From Bradyrhizobium sp. B124 (lineage in GTDB: Bacteria; Pseudomonadota; Alphaproteobacteria; Rhizobiales; Xanthobacteraceae): DNA of 64,000 bases. The position numbers were made by a program, and so were the translations under genes. Each line of letters begins with the position of its first letter. The first letter of the stretch is position 1. The notes below the pieces were generated by a model, which did not search any database, was not told the origin of the DNA, and saw only the letters and a program-made list of their open reading frames with translations. Where the stretch lies: positions 4,154,001 through 4,218,000 of the forward strand of contig NZ_CP152413.1 of NCBI RefSeq assembly GCF_038967635.1. Reading direction: 5' to 3'. Below, piece by piece: positions 16,960-25,191 of the stretch.

Positions 16960-18630
16960 TTAGTGGCAGGGGTTGATCTTGAAGCCCTTGCGATACTCGG
17001 CCGTCGCGACCTCACGTTCGGCGGGCGAGAGCGCCCGGAACCCGCGCAACGGACTACCGAGCGTGTGGCCGCGCACGTGATCGAGCGTCCACATGTCCTT
17101 GGCGTCGAAGCGCAGATGCGGCTGTGCGATCATGGTCTTGCCGTCAGGCCGGACAAAACCGAGATCCTTGATCGCATCGGCGACATCCCAGCCGTGGTAG
17201 CAGTCTTCCCATTCGCGGCGACCGCTGAAGCGGCCCATCGCCGGCGTCGCCCGCCCCTCGTATTCGGCGGCGAACGCCACCTTGTGGGTCCAACGGCAGC
17301 CTTCCGAGCAGTAGGTGTAGATCTTGCCGTCGACTTCGTCGCAGACGAAGTCTTCACGGATCAGGCACGGAACCATGCAGCTCCAGCATCGATGCGGGTA
17401 CGTGTAGCCCACTTCGCTGTTGAAGAGGATGTTGGTTTCTCCGGGCACACTGAGCTTTGCGTGCCACTTCCAGAAGTCGCCGAATTCGGCGTACCAGCCC
17501 GGATATTTATGCTCGAACCACTCGAAGTCCCGCTCGGTCTGGGCCTCGATGCGCCAGAAGTTCACCGACCAGCCGACCGTGAAGAACTGCGCGGTCTTGT
17601 GGACGTAGTTCTTCTTGACGATCCGGTCCCAGGCGGCCGCGACGTCGTCGTGATGGATCTTGATGCCGTACTTCTCAAGCGGCAGCATGTAGGTCCGGTA
17701 GTAGTCCTCGTAGATCCATCGGTGCCAGAGCTCCGCGTAGGACTCCTTGTTCTTGTCGCGGTTGGTCGTGCCGTATTCGATGAAGGTGCCGATCGCGGCG
17801 TCGACGATCGCGTGGTTCTGCCAGAAGGCGTATTTCAGGTCGCGTTCCAGCAATTGGTGGTTCGACGGATCGTTGATCATTGCCATCAGCATCGAGTGGC
17901 CGTTGCCGATGTGGCGGGATTCGTCCGACTGAACCGACAGGAACACGGTCGGCAGCGCATAGTCGCCGTTGCGGGCGGCTTCTGAGGGCATCGCCACGAA
18001 CAGGGTGTTCGTGAAGGCGGTTTCCGCGACCACGGTCAGGTAGACGTTGGCGGCGGTGATCGCGTCACCGGTCAGGAAGCCTTCGGCGAACTGGCGGCCG
18101 ATCGTGGTCGCATAGCACTTGCCGAACGCGGCTTCGGTGATATCGAATCCGGCGGGATCGATATAGTTCTCCATGTACCACTTCTTGAGGTTCATCTGGA
18201 TCGTCGAGTGACGGAACTCGTCGACCATCTGCATGGTGAAGCCGGTGCGCAGTTCCTCGCCGGGCGCGAGCCGCCCGACCATCGCCATCGAACGCGCCGC
18301 CGAAATCTCCGGGAACGGGATGATCGCCAGGAACAGCTTCATCCACTCGACCCAGCGCGGCTCGACATTGCGGAACATGTCGCCGCGCAATGCGGCATCC
18401 AGCGCGCCGTAGACCCGGTTGTCCTTTTCCTCCTGCATCGGGAAATAGGACCGCAGCACCTGCTTCATCGGGTCACGCGGCGTCTTCGAGATCTTGTAGT
18501 CGGTCGGGAACGTCATCGCCTCCTGCACGTAGCTTGGCGTCCAGCCAAGATCCGCGACGCGGTTGGCCGCTTCAGCGATGCTGATCCCTTTCTGCGCGGT
18601 TATCTTGTTCAGTGTCAGACTTGCCGTCAT
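16960..18630 (-). CDS. mimA: Propane/acetone monooxygenase hydroxylase alpha subunit (di-iron)
   Basis: 556 residues of the catalytic subunit of a soluble di-iron monooxygenase. Predicted iron ligands are Glu108, Glu138 and His141 (DEFRH), Glu203 (VAETAF), and Glu237 and His240 (DESRH). The spacings 30, 3, 65, 34 and 3 are exactly those of methane monooxygenase MmoX, so the active site looks intact. A Cys-rich segment (YPHRCWSCMVPC... YCSEGC) lies in the C-terminal third. Operon partners and sequence style point to the group 5/6 propane-, acetone- and phenol-oxidising type rather than MMO. ATG 18630 is preceded by AAAGGAG. Confidence 0.95.
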   Translation of the reverse strand: MTASLTLNKITAQKGISIAEAANRVADLGWTPSYVQEAMTFPTDYKISKTPRDPMKQVLRSYFPMQEEKDNRVYGALDAALRGDMFRNVEPRWVEWMKLFLAIIPFPEISAARSMAMVGRLAPGEELRTGFTMQMVDEFRHSTIQMNLKKWYMENYIDPAGFDITEAAFGKCYATTIGRQFAEGFLTGDAITAANVYLTVVAETAFTNTLFVAMPSEAARNGDYALPTVFLSVQSDESRHIGNGHSMLMAMINDPSNHQLLERDLKYAFWQNHAIVDAAIGTFIEYGTTNRDKNKESYAELWHRWIYEDYYRTYMLPLEKYGIKIHHDDVAAAWDRIVKKNYVHKTAQFFTVGWSVNFWRIEAQTERDFEWFEHKYPGWYAEFGDFWKWHAKLSVPGETNILFNSEVGYTYPHRCWSCMVPCLIREDFVCDEVDGKIYTYCSEGCRWTHKVAFAAEYEGRATPAMGRFSGRREWEDCYHGWDVADAIKDLGFVRPDGKTMIAQPHLRFDAKDMWTLDHVRGHTLGSPLRGFRALSPAEREVATAEYRKGFKINPCH

Positions 18631-18782
18631 TTCCAGCTCCTTTGAACGTTGCGTTGCTTCCGGCATTCTCGTTTTGATCAGAGGTCAAAACCCCTGGTTC
18701 GTTCTGTTGAAATTCTCGGCTGTAAAACTCACTTTGAGTCCGTCAAATGGATTGATCGATCTGTTGACTTCGTCGTTCCTCG

Positions 18783-19016
18783 TCACCCTCCGCTGGCCCG
18801 TTTGATGAGAGGTTTTCCTTCGGCGACGAATTTCGCCGAGAGAACCAGTGCGCCCGTGGCGAAATCCTTGCCGTGCGCGGCGATCATGGCTTCCGCGATC
18901 TCGGCCAGCTGGATGAAGAAGGCGTCTTTCGACCTGTCCTCCTCGCTCATGCCCGGTTGCGGAGACGGCATTTGCTTCTGCTCCTCTGATGCAATCATGG
19001 TCGCCTCGTTCGTCAT
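18783..19016 (-). CDS. Small hypothetical protein of the monooxygenase operon
   Basis: 77 residues, acidic N-terminal half and a helical core (DAFFIQLAEIAEAMIAAHGKDFATGALVLSAKF shape). I recognise no family. ATG 19016 overlaps the stop of the upstream coiled-coil gene (ATGA), which supports both the start and translational coupling; a second ATG 15 bp downstream is also possible. It lies between adh and mimA, with 152 bp before mimA. An accessory role in the monooxygenase is suggested only by position. Confidence 0.55.
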   Translation of the reverse strand: MTNEATMIASEEQKQMPSPQPGMSEEDRSKDAFFIQLAEIAEAMIAAHGKDFATGALVLSAKFVAEGKPLIKRASGG

Positions 19017-19433
19017 GCGTGCCCAGAACGTTCGTGTTCGCCGGGTGACGGGCCGTCGTCGATCTCGCGCAGTGACGTGTTGAGCCACTCACGCTCGGCC
19101 ACCAGGCGCCGATCCTCCTCCCGGAGCAGCTCCAGGCGTGCGATCGCCCGCTCCAACTCCGCATGCGCCTCTGGCCCGGCTTCGGCACGCGCCGCGCACG
19201 GCACAGGCGAGCTCGATTTCGGCGCCACCGCGGGCATGCTCGTTGGTGATCTGCCGCTCGTTGTTGTCGACCATCTCGTCGATCACCTTGTCCCGGGCGA
19301 TCATCCGGTCGCGGGCGCGCCGCAGTTCGGCCGCATCCCCGGCGGTGATCTGTGGCCTTGGCGGGCTGTCGTCTGTCACTCGCGCCACTCTCGCTCGACG
19401 ATCCGGACTGAAGCTTTGCATCTCGCGGCACAT
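19013..19433 (-). pseudogene. Coiled-coil hypothetical gene with an apparent frameshift
   Basis: Two overlapping minus-strand frames read as one protein. The N-terminal part (from GTG 19379 or an ATG near 19421-19433) gives DDSPPRPQITAGDAAELRRARDR... ending near ERQITNEHARG. The C-terminal part in another frame gives EAHAELERAIARLELLREEDRRLVAEREWLNTS and stops at 19013. The switch falls around 19200-19240. Combined, it would be a roughly 115-130-residue coiled-coil protein. This is either a real frameshift or a sequencing error; the ATGA coupling to the next gene argues that it was recently functional. It begins just after the adh stop. Confidence 0.5.
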
Positions 19434-19436
19434 GCC

Positions 19437-20480
19437 CTAGGGGATCAGCACCGCACGGCCATGAATGCGCCCGTGATGCAGATCATGAAGCGCCTCGTTG
19501 GCCTGGCTGAGCCGGTATTCCCTGGTGTGGAGTTCGACGAGGCCGCGGTCCGCGAGCGCCATCAGCTCGACCAGTTCGGCATAGGTGCCGACCAGATTGC
19601 CGACGATCGTCTTTTCCGACGTGATCATGTCGATGGTCGGGATATCGATCTTCCCGCCATACCCGACGATGTAGTAGTAGCCGGCGTTCGCCGTCATCGA
19701 CAGGCCCTTGGCGATAGCGTCACCCTCGCCGACAAAATCGATTACAGCCTCCGCGCCCCGCCCGCCGGTCAGCGCCAGCACGGCTTCAACTTCATTGCCG
19801 TCAGCCTTCACGAGATGATGCGCGCCACACTTCTTGGCGAGCTCGAGCGAGTCTGCAGCGCGATCGATCACGATGATCTCTGCCGCGCAGAGCGCTGCCA
19901 GAACCTGGATGCCGATATGGCCCAGCCCGCCGGCGCCGATCACCGCGACATATTCACCCGGCAGCAGATGGCGGGATGCCTTCTTGGCGGCACGATAGGC
20001 CGTGAGGCCGGCGTCGGTGTAGGGAGCGACGTCCTTCGGTGCGAGCGATTTCGGCAACTTGATCAGCGAGCGCTGGCCAGTCAGCAGATATTGCGCATAG
20101 CCGCCATTGGCGTTGATGCCGGGAAACGAGCTATCCAGCGCGTGCATGTCGTCGCCGCGGCGGCATGCCAGACAATGCCCGCTGGTCACCAGCGGATGGC
20201 AGATCACGCTGTCTCCGACCTTGACCCCTTCGACACCCGGCCCGATCGCCTCGACCCAGCCGGCATTCTCGTGACCCATGATGTAAGGCAGCTTGACGTC
20301 GACCTTGCTGCGCCAAATGCCTTCGACAATATGCAGGTCGGTGCGACAGACGCCGGCGCCGCCGATGCGCACGATCACGTCCATCGGACGCGAGATCTTC
20401 GGGTCGGTCACGTCCTCGAACCTGACGAACTCCTTTGCCGTCAGCTTCTCGTCGAACTCATGCAGCACCGCCGCTTTCAT
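19437..20480 (-). CDS. adh: Zinc-type NAD-dependent alcohol dehydrogenase of the monooxygenase operon
   Basis: 347 residues of the medium-chain dehydrogenase family. Catalytic zinc ligands are Cys45 (GVCRTDLH), His70 and Glu71 (MGHEN), with Asp in PYTDAG likely replacing the usual Cys. The Rossmann motif is AVIGAGGLGHIG. The structural-zinc lobe has only Cys103 and Cys106; the other two usual cysteines are absent. It probably oxidises the alcohols made by the monooxygenase (1- or 2-propanol or similar). The ATG 20480 start is supported by GGGAGGGCC and by the sigma-54 promoter 70 bp upstream. First gene of the operon. Confidence 0.93.
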   Translation of the reverse strand: MKAAVLHEFDEKLTAKEFVRFEDVTDPKISRPMDVIVRIGGAGVCRTDLHIVEGIWRSKVDVKLPYIMGHENAGWVEAIGPGVEGVKVGDSVICHPLVTSGHCLACRRGDDMHALDSSFPGINANGGYAQYLLTGQRSLIKLPKSLAPKDVAPYTDAGLTAYRAAKKASRHLLPGEYVAVIGAGGLGHIGIQVLAALCAAEIIVIDRAADSLELAKKCGAHHLVKADGNEVEAVLALTGGRGAEAVIDFVGEGDAIAKGLSMTANAGYYYIVGYGGKIDIPTIDMITSEKTIVGNLVGTYAELVELMALADRGLVELHTREYRLSQANEALHDLHHGRIHGRAVLIP

Positions 20481-20549
20481 TGAAAAGGCCCTCCCCAAAT
20501 TTTTTTGTTCTGCCGATCGGACGCGATCGCCATCCCGCTGAATAAGTGA

Positions 20550-20564
20550 GCAAGGGCTGTGCCA
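20550..20564 (-). promoter_or_regulatory. Sigma-54 (-24/-12) promoter of the adh-mim operon
   Basis: On the minus strand the sequence is TGGCACAGCCCTTGC: TGGCAC, five bases, TTGC, with GG and GC separated by exactly ten bases. This matches the consensus RpoN promoter. It lies about 70 bp upstream of adh, facing it. The adjacent gene encodes a sigma-54 activator, so the whole operon is probably RpoN-dependent. Confidence 0.9.
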
Positions 20565-20648
20565 AGCCCACAAAGGCCTGATCTTCCTATCGTTCTTGCG
20601 TTCGCCGGCATGCGCGCGCCGATCCGCCTCGGAGCAGGCTTTGCGCGC

Positions 20649-20671
20649 AACTGTTCCGAGTCGGAACAGTT
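20649..20671. promoter_or_regulatory. 23-bp palindromic enhancer site for the sigma-54 activator
   Basis: Perfect 9-bp arms AACTGTTCC and GGAACAGTT surround a 5-bp spacer. The site is about 85 bp upstream of the -24 element, the normal position for an enhancer-binding protein site, and sits between adh and the divergent activator gene. It is the best candidate for MimR/AcoR-type binding. Confidence 0.8.
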
Positions 20672-20815
20672 CAATGAGCGCGACAACGACGGGGAGGAAA
20701 TTTGGATTTTCGACTGCTTGATCTATGATTGTGAAAACTGCGTCGCGCGAACAGCACGAGCCGAGCGACGCGACCAAGAGGAAATCGCCAAGCCGCGACT
20801 CTGGGAGGAGCCAGA

Positions 20816-22690
20816 ATGTTGACATCCGGCCGACGCATCGACAGTGCCTGGATGACGCTCGAGCAGCGCGGCGCGCTGCCGGCCGAACTTCTGTCCGCGG
20901 ACATCTACGATAGCTGGATGCGCTGCATTTCGCTTGGCCTCGACACCTTGCGTCCGCCATCGCCCGAACTCGTGAGCAGCGCCGTGCTGCGCCAGGAACA
21001 GCAGCGCTGCTCACTGATCCGCGGCCTGGCGCTCGCGGAGATGCACACGTTGCATCAGCAGATCGCCGGCTCGAATTTCATGATCGCGTTTGCGAACGCC
21101 GACGGCCTGCTGCTCGACATCATCTCGGACTCGAGCTTCAGTGACACCTCCGACGCCGCGAGTATCCGGCCCGGCACGGTGTGGAACGAAGCCAGTTGCG
21201 GCACCAATGGCCTCGGCACGGCGGCTTATCTCAAGCGGGCCATCGTCGTTCACGGACGCGAGCACTTCTTCCCGCGCTACAGCAATCTCACTTGCATCGC
21301 GTCCCCGATCTTCGCGCCCGACGGAGAACTGGCGGGAATCTTGGATGCGTCATCGGATTGCATGTCGCGCCAGGCTCACACACAGGCGCTGGTGGCAATG
21401 GCGGCGACCCAGATCGAGAACGGCCTGTTCCGCGAGTATCACCGCGGCAACATCCTGATCGCCTTCCACAACCGCGGCGAATACCTCCACACCCTGAGCG
21501 CCGGCCTGCTCGCCGTCGACAATGAGGGCCGTATCCTTGCGGCGAACCGCGCCGCGAGCGTCCTGCTGCATGGCCTGCCCGCCTCACCGGGGCGCCGCTT
21601 CGCCGATGTGTTTCGCACCAAGTTCAGCGCCTTTGTCGATGAAGGGCGGCACAAAGAACGCCAGCGCCTGCAAGATGAGGTCGGCAGCCAGTTCGTCGCA
21701 ACCATCGAGAATGCGCGCCAGTTCTCGATGATCCAGGCGGTCTCGCGGCCCCGGCCTCCGGAACCCAAGGGCGTCGCCGCGCAATTCGTGTCGGCGGATC
21801 CCGCGATCGCCTCCGTGGTCCAGCAGGTCGGCATTGCGGCCGTCCGGAAGATGCCGATCCTCATCCGCGGCGAAACCGGCACCGGCAAGGAGCAACTCGC
21901 CCGCCATGCTCATGCCGCCAGTGGACGGGCCGGCGCTTTCGTCCCGGTGAATTGCGCAGCGCTCCCCGACAGCCTGATCGAGGCCGAGTTGTTCGGCTAT
22001 GCCGAAGGCGCTTTCACGGGAGCCAAAAAGGGCGGGGCTGCGGGACTGTTCAAGGAAGCGGACGGCGGAACGCTCTTCCTCGACGAGATCGGCGACATGC
22101 CGGTGACGTTGCAGGCCGTGCTGCTGCGCTTTCTAGATGATTGGACTGTCCGGCCGGTCGGTGGCACCAAACGTCAGGTCGACGTTCTCCTGGTGTCTGC
22201 CACCAATGCCAATCTCGACGACTCGATAGCGAGGGGCCGATTCCGATCGGATTTGCTGTTTCGCCTCAACACGCTGGAGGTGACGTTGCCGCCTTTGCGC
22301 GAGCGTTCCGATTTCGCCGAGATCGTGCGGCATTTGATCCACAAGATCGATCCCTTGATGGATTTGACCGAAGGGGCGATCGATCGTTTGGCCGAGCTCG
22401 ATTGGGATGGAAACATCCGCGAACTGCGCAACGTGCTTTCCCGATTGTCACTGGCCGAGCCGGGAGATCTGATCTGCGAGACATCGGTCGAGTCCGTACT
22501 TGCACATTCCGGCGGCGAGCGCCTGACCGGCAAGGCGGCGGGTGGCCTCAAGGCCAATCTGCACGAGATTCAGCGCTCGCACGTGCTGACCGCGTACACC
22601 GAGACCGGCAACAACATCAGCAAGACCGCGCGCCGCCTCGGCGTGTCGCGCAATACGATCTATCGCGCCCTGCGCGGCAACAAGGACTAG
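20816..22690 (+). CDS. mimR: Sigma-54-dependent activator of the monooxygenase operon (AcoR/MimR-like)
   Basis: 624 residues. The N-terminal sensor region includes a GAF-like domain with the VWNEASCGTNGLGTA motif, followed by a PAS-like segment near residue 235 (LLAVDNEGRILAANRAAS). The AAA+ domain has GETGTGKE, GYAEGAFTGAKKG with the intact GAFTGA loop, and FLDEIGDM. A Fis-type HTH (KTARRLGVSRNTIYRAL) ends it. ATG 20816 has GGGAGGAG upstream. Divergent from adh across a sigma-54 promoter and palindrome, it is the likely direct activator, sensing substrate or product. Confidence 0.92.
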   Translation: MLTSGRRIDSAWMTLEQRGALPAELLSADIYDSWMRCISLGLDTLRPPSPELVSSAVLRQEQQRCSLIRGLALAEMHTLHQQIAGSNFMIAFANADGLLLDIISDSSFSDTSDAASIRPGTVWNEASCGTNGLGTAAYLKRAIVVHGREHFFPRYSNLTCIASPIFAPDGELAGILDASSDCMSRQAHTQALVAMAATQIENGLFREYHRGNILIAFHNRGEYLHTLSAGLLAVDNEGRILAANRAASVLLHGLPASPGRRFADVFRTKFSAFVDEGRHKERQRLQDEVGSQFVATIENARQFSMIQAVSRPRPPEPKGVAAQFVSADPAIASVVQQVGIAAVRKMPILIRGETGTGKEQLARHAHAASGRAGAFVPVNCAALPDSLIEAELFGYAEGAFTGAKKGGAAGLFKEADGGTLFLDEIGDMPVTLQAVLLRFLDDWTVRPVGGTKRQVDVLLVSATNANLDDSIARGRFRSDLLFRLNTLEVTLPPLRERSDFAEIVRHLIHKIDPLMDLTEGAIDRLAELDWDGNIRELRNVLSRLSLAEPGDLICETSVESVLAHSGGERLTGKAAGGLKANLHEIQRSHVLTAYTETGNNISKTARRLGVSRNTIYRALRGNKD

Positions 22691-22785
22691 CACGATCGCG
22701 GCCAAGGAGCCGCGGCGACTCGATCCGGCTGAAGCTGGAGGCACTGAAGTCCAGCCCCTCGCCGGGTCCAATTGGGAGCATTGCC

Positions 22786-23208
22786 ATGTTCGAACCGGAA
22801 AACAGTCTCGAGGCCCTCATGCAGGCCGCCGCAAGGGACGCCAGCATCGTTCCCGCATTCTATCGCGCGTTGCTCGAGACGGAGATTTACATTCTGACGC
22901 CGGAAGCGCCGATGAAACCTGGACGCCGTCGCTCGCTCAAGTTTCAGGAGGAAATCAACGTCGCAACGGTCGATTTCCAGAACATGAGATGGCACCCCGC
23001 CTTCACCTCAAAGAAGCGCATCTACGACTACATCAAGGAGCCTGAGGTGTGCCTTGGCGCCGCTGCGCGCAATCTGTTCGAAATGTTGCCTGACTCTAAT
23101 ATCTGGCTTAATCCGTTATCCGAATGTCAGAAGCCGCTGCCCGCCACCGAAATCGCTCTCCTCATGAGTGGCAAGATCTTTGGCATGCCGATGAAGTCCG
23201 CGCGATAG
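22786..23208 (+). CDS. SseB-family N-terminal-domain protein
   Basis: 140 residues resembling the SseB N-terminal domain: ENSLEALMQAAARD near the start, AFYRALLETEIYILTP, then FTSKKRIYDYI and a C-terminal WLNPLSECQKPL...EIALLMSGKIFG. SseB was first described in E. coli for enhanced serine sensitivity; the biochemical role of this domain is unclear. The gene starts 95 bp after the activator on the same strand, with GGGAGC before ATG 22786. Being within the monooxygenase locus suggests co-transcription with the activator. Confidence 0.75.
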   Translation: MFEPENSLEALMQAAARDASIVPAFYRALLETEIYILTPEAPMKPGRRRSLKFQEEINVATVDFQNMRWHPAFTSKKRIYDYIKEPEVCLGAAARNLFEMLPDSNIWLNPLSECQKPLPATEIALLMSGKIFGMPMKSAR

Positions 23209-24170
23209 GCGCTGTACTTGTGCAACAACGTATCGGCACGACCAGCCAGCACGGCAGGCCACGTCGAACTCGCCGCTGTCGCACTCAGCTCGGACCGCAA
23301 GGCGCTCGATGGACCCGTTCGCAGGACGCGTTCTAAGCGGCCAAGCACCAGATGGGATCGAGTCTGCGCCCGTGGGCCATATCGATATTTCTCCAGCTCC
23401 AAGTTTCACGGCGAGGAATGTCGTCTTCAGGCAAGTCCGGTCTGTGGGCTCCCGAAAACGTACTTTGTTGGGATGATATTGCCGATGAACCGGCCGTCTT
23501 CGCTCCTGGGCCGCCTCGGCGCTACATCACGCGCACCAGATCGCGGAAAGTCGTAGCTTTGCGTATGAAATCGCAGGATTGGTGGGCGGGAGGGCGCTAC
23601 CGCCAATCCCCCAGTGATAAGGCGTCGGGGGAAGGTGGTAGTGGGGGAGCGCTACATCGCTAAACCCAATATTTTGGAATCCCTGTTTTCTTATTGGCGG
23701 GCAGCCTAATAACTCCCGAGCTAGCCTCCTGATAGCCCGTCAAGAGCCGCCGTTCGCGCGCGATTCCTCGCCACACAAAATGGTGCTCGAATAGGTTCAA
23801 ATCCCGGACATGCAACCATCTCAAATTGATCTTCGAGGCCGCTGCCTGAACGAGTGGATCGGTCGGCCGATCCGTGGGCAATAAGAGAACCGAGACGCCT
23901 GCGACGAACTATGTTTGTGGACTTGGAAGGAGGGTCGGGATCGTCCCGCGAACCCGGCGTCCCGAACGCAGTGAACGTTCCCTAAGCCGTTGATTTTCTT
24001 GGCCTAGCGGGTGATTCCGCCACGTTGGGGCAGCTCTCCTTTTGCAGGCAGAGTGGTCCAGAGTTTGCCAGGGACCAAGTTTCTTCCTGACTTGCCCGAT
24101 GGCCACACCAGACCGCGTCTCGCGCCGCTACTCCCGATCTCCGGTGGCTGCGCGGACTTTTGCTCTCGTC
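23209..24170. other. 960-bp intergenic region with repeats
   Basis: No convincing gene. Around 23577-23700 there are several imperfect inverted repeats (ATTGGTGGGCGG versus CCGCCAAT; GCGCTAC twice). A tRNA 3'-end-like fragment lies at 23793-23818. The stretch separates the monooxygenase locus from the CO dehydrogenase operon and may be an old integration junction. Confidence 0.45.
23793..23818 (+). repeat. tRNA 3'-end-like fragment (copy B)
   Basis: AGGTTCAAATCCCGG is followed by ACATGCAACCA, giving the exact tRNA spacing from T-loop to CCA end. No 5' half or good T-stem pairing is present. It shares GGTTCAAA and CATGCAACCA with copy A at 7960-7984, in the same orientation about 15.8 kb away. 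Confidence 0.4.
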
Positions 24171-24569
24171 CTAAGCCCCGCATCGTCGCTCCCACCACTC
24201 GGTAAGCTCGTCTCGGAAGACGAGGTCGATGGGGCGCATGCGGCGTGTCACGACGAGAAAGCTTCGTCCCTGCTCGCTGAGACGCCTGAGAGCGTTGTTC
24301 AACGTGTCGTCAACCGAACAGTAAGCTACGTGTCGATCTAACGCCACCTCGCCGACGGGCTGATCGAACGCTGCCCGACGATGCTGGGAAATCGCTGCGA
24401 TGAGGCTCGCCTCGCAGACTACGCCAGAGAAGGTGCCGTCCGCCCGGATGACCATTGCTGCCTTGTGGTCCAACTCCACGAGGCGTGCGACGGCAGAGCG
24501 CACGGAAAGAACTGCAGGCATGATTGGCGTCGGCCGCTTATGAATGACAAGAAGCTCGCCTATGTGCAT
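24171..24569 (-). CDS. CBS-domain pair protein
   Basis: 132 residues with two CBS-like motifs: a first half ending AAMVIRADGTFSGVVCEASLIAAI and a second ending RSFLVVTRRMRPIDLVFRDELTEWW. CBS pairs bind adenine nucleotides and regulate attached or partner proteins. The ATG at 24569 is chosen because GAGGAGAA precedes it; the open frame extends upstream into coxG without homology. It lies about 100 bp after coxG, where Oligotropha carries coxH. Whether it takes part in CO oxidation is unknown. Confidence 0.75.
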   Translation of the reverse strand: MHIGELLVIHKRPTPIMPAVLSVRSAVARLVELDHKAAMVIRADGTFSGVVCEASLIAAISQHRRAAFDQPVGEVALDRHVAYCSVDDTLNNALRRLSEQGRSFLVVTRRMRPIDLVFRDELTEWWERRCGA

Positions 24570-24670
24570 GACGGTTCTCCTCAGCAAGATGAGCATCTTC
24601 TCATCGCGGATAGCCACTCGCGCCATTGCGATCAGTAGTTGCGGTAACGCCTCCTGACCGCGGAGGCGAC

Positions 24671-25183
24671 TCAGGTCGCGCCGGTCAGTTTCTTTAGCCA
24701 ACCCCTCGCGGCCGTACCGGCTTGCTCGGCCGGTTCTGCAGGCTCTCCGACCACGGTTGCAAATGATGCAAAGAATTCTCCCGCGAGCTTCCTGGCGGTA
24801 GAATCAATCAGCCGTGCGCCGAGCTGGGCGAGCTTGCCGCCGATCTGGGCGTCGACCTCATAATGGAGCACCGTGACTTCGGGGCTCTCCGGCTCGAGTC
24901 GTACCGCGGCTCCGCCCTTGGCGAAGCCAGCGACCCCGCCGGAGCCCTCGCCTGAAATCCGGTAGCTGTTGGGAGGATCGAGATTGGACAGCGTGACCTT
25001 GCCGCCGAAGGTCGCCTTCACCGGTCCGACCTTGAACACGACGGTCGCGGTCATTTCGGTGGGGGAGGACATGTCGAGCGACTGACATCCGGGAATGCAT
25101 TGCTTCAGGATATCGGGATCATTGAGCGCGCCCCAGACCTTCTCTTGCGATGCCGGAATACGCTGGCTGTCATTCATCTGCAT
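24671..25183 (-). CDS. coxG: CoxG, SRPBCC-fold CO dehydrogenase accessory protein
   Basis: 170 residues with the CoxG/SRPBCC pattern: QRIPASQEKVWGALNDPDILKQCIPGCQSL at the start and GGVAGFAKGGAAVRLEP in the middle, then YEVDAQIGGKLAQLGARLI. Family members help anchor CO dehydrogenase at the cytoplasmic membrane or carry quinones to it. The gene lies 8 bp after coxF. The C-terminal tail (GWLKKLTGAT) could be a membrane-association segment, although it is not very hydrophobic. Confidence 0.92.
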   Translation of the reverse strand: MQMNDSQRIPASQEKVWGALNDPDILKQCIPGCQSLDMSSPTEMTATVVFKVGPVKATFGGKVTLSNLDPPNSYRISGEGSGGVAGFAKGGAAVRLEPESPEVTVLHYEVDAQIGGKLAQLGARLIDSTARKLAGEFFASFATVVGEPAEPAEQAGTAARGWLKKLTGAT

Positions 25184-25191
25184 ATCGGAAC

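Noticed and set aside
18631..18782. A second sigma-54 promoter directly upstream of mimA
   Set aside because: I looked for a GG-N10-GC -24/-12 element on the minus strand in this gap and found none convincing; the promoter before adh probably drives the operon.
22141..23208. A 355-codon plus-strand frame overlapping the end of the sigma-54 activator
   Set aside because: Only its last 140 codons, from ATG 22786, resemble a protein family (SseB); the earlier part is a shifted frame of the activator.
23577..23700. Inverted repeats suggesting an integron attC or small transposable element
   Set aside because: No RYYYAAC/GTTRRRY core sites, no terminal repeats with target duplication and no integrase or transposase were found.
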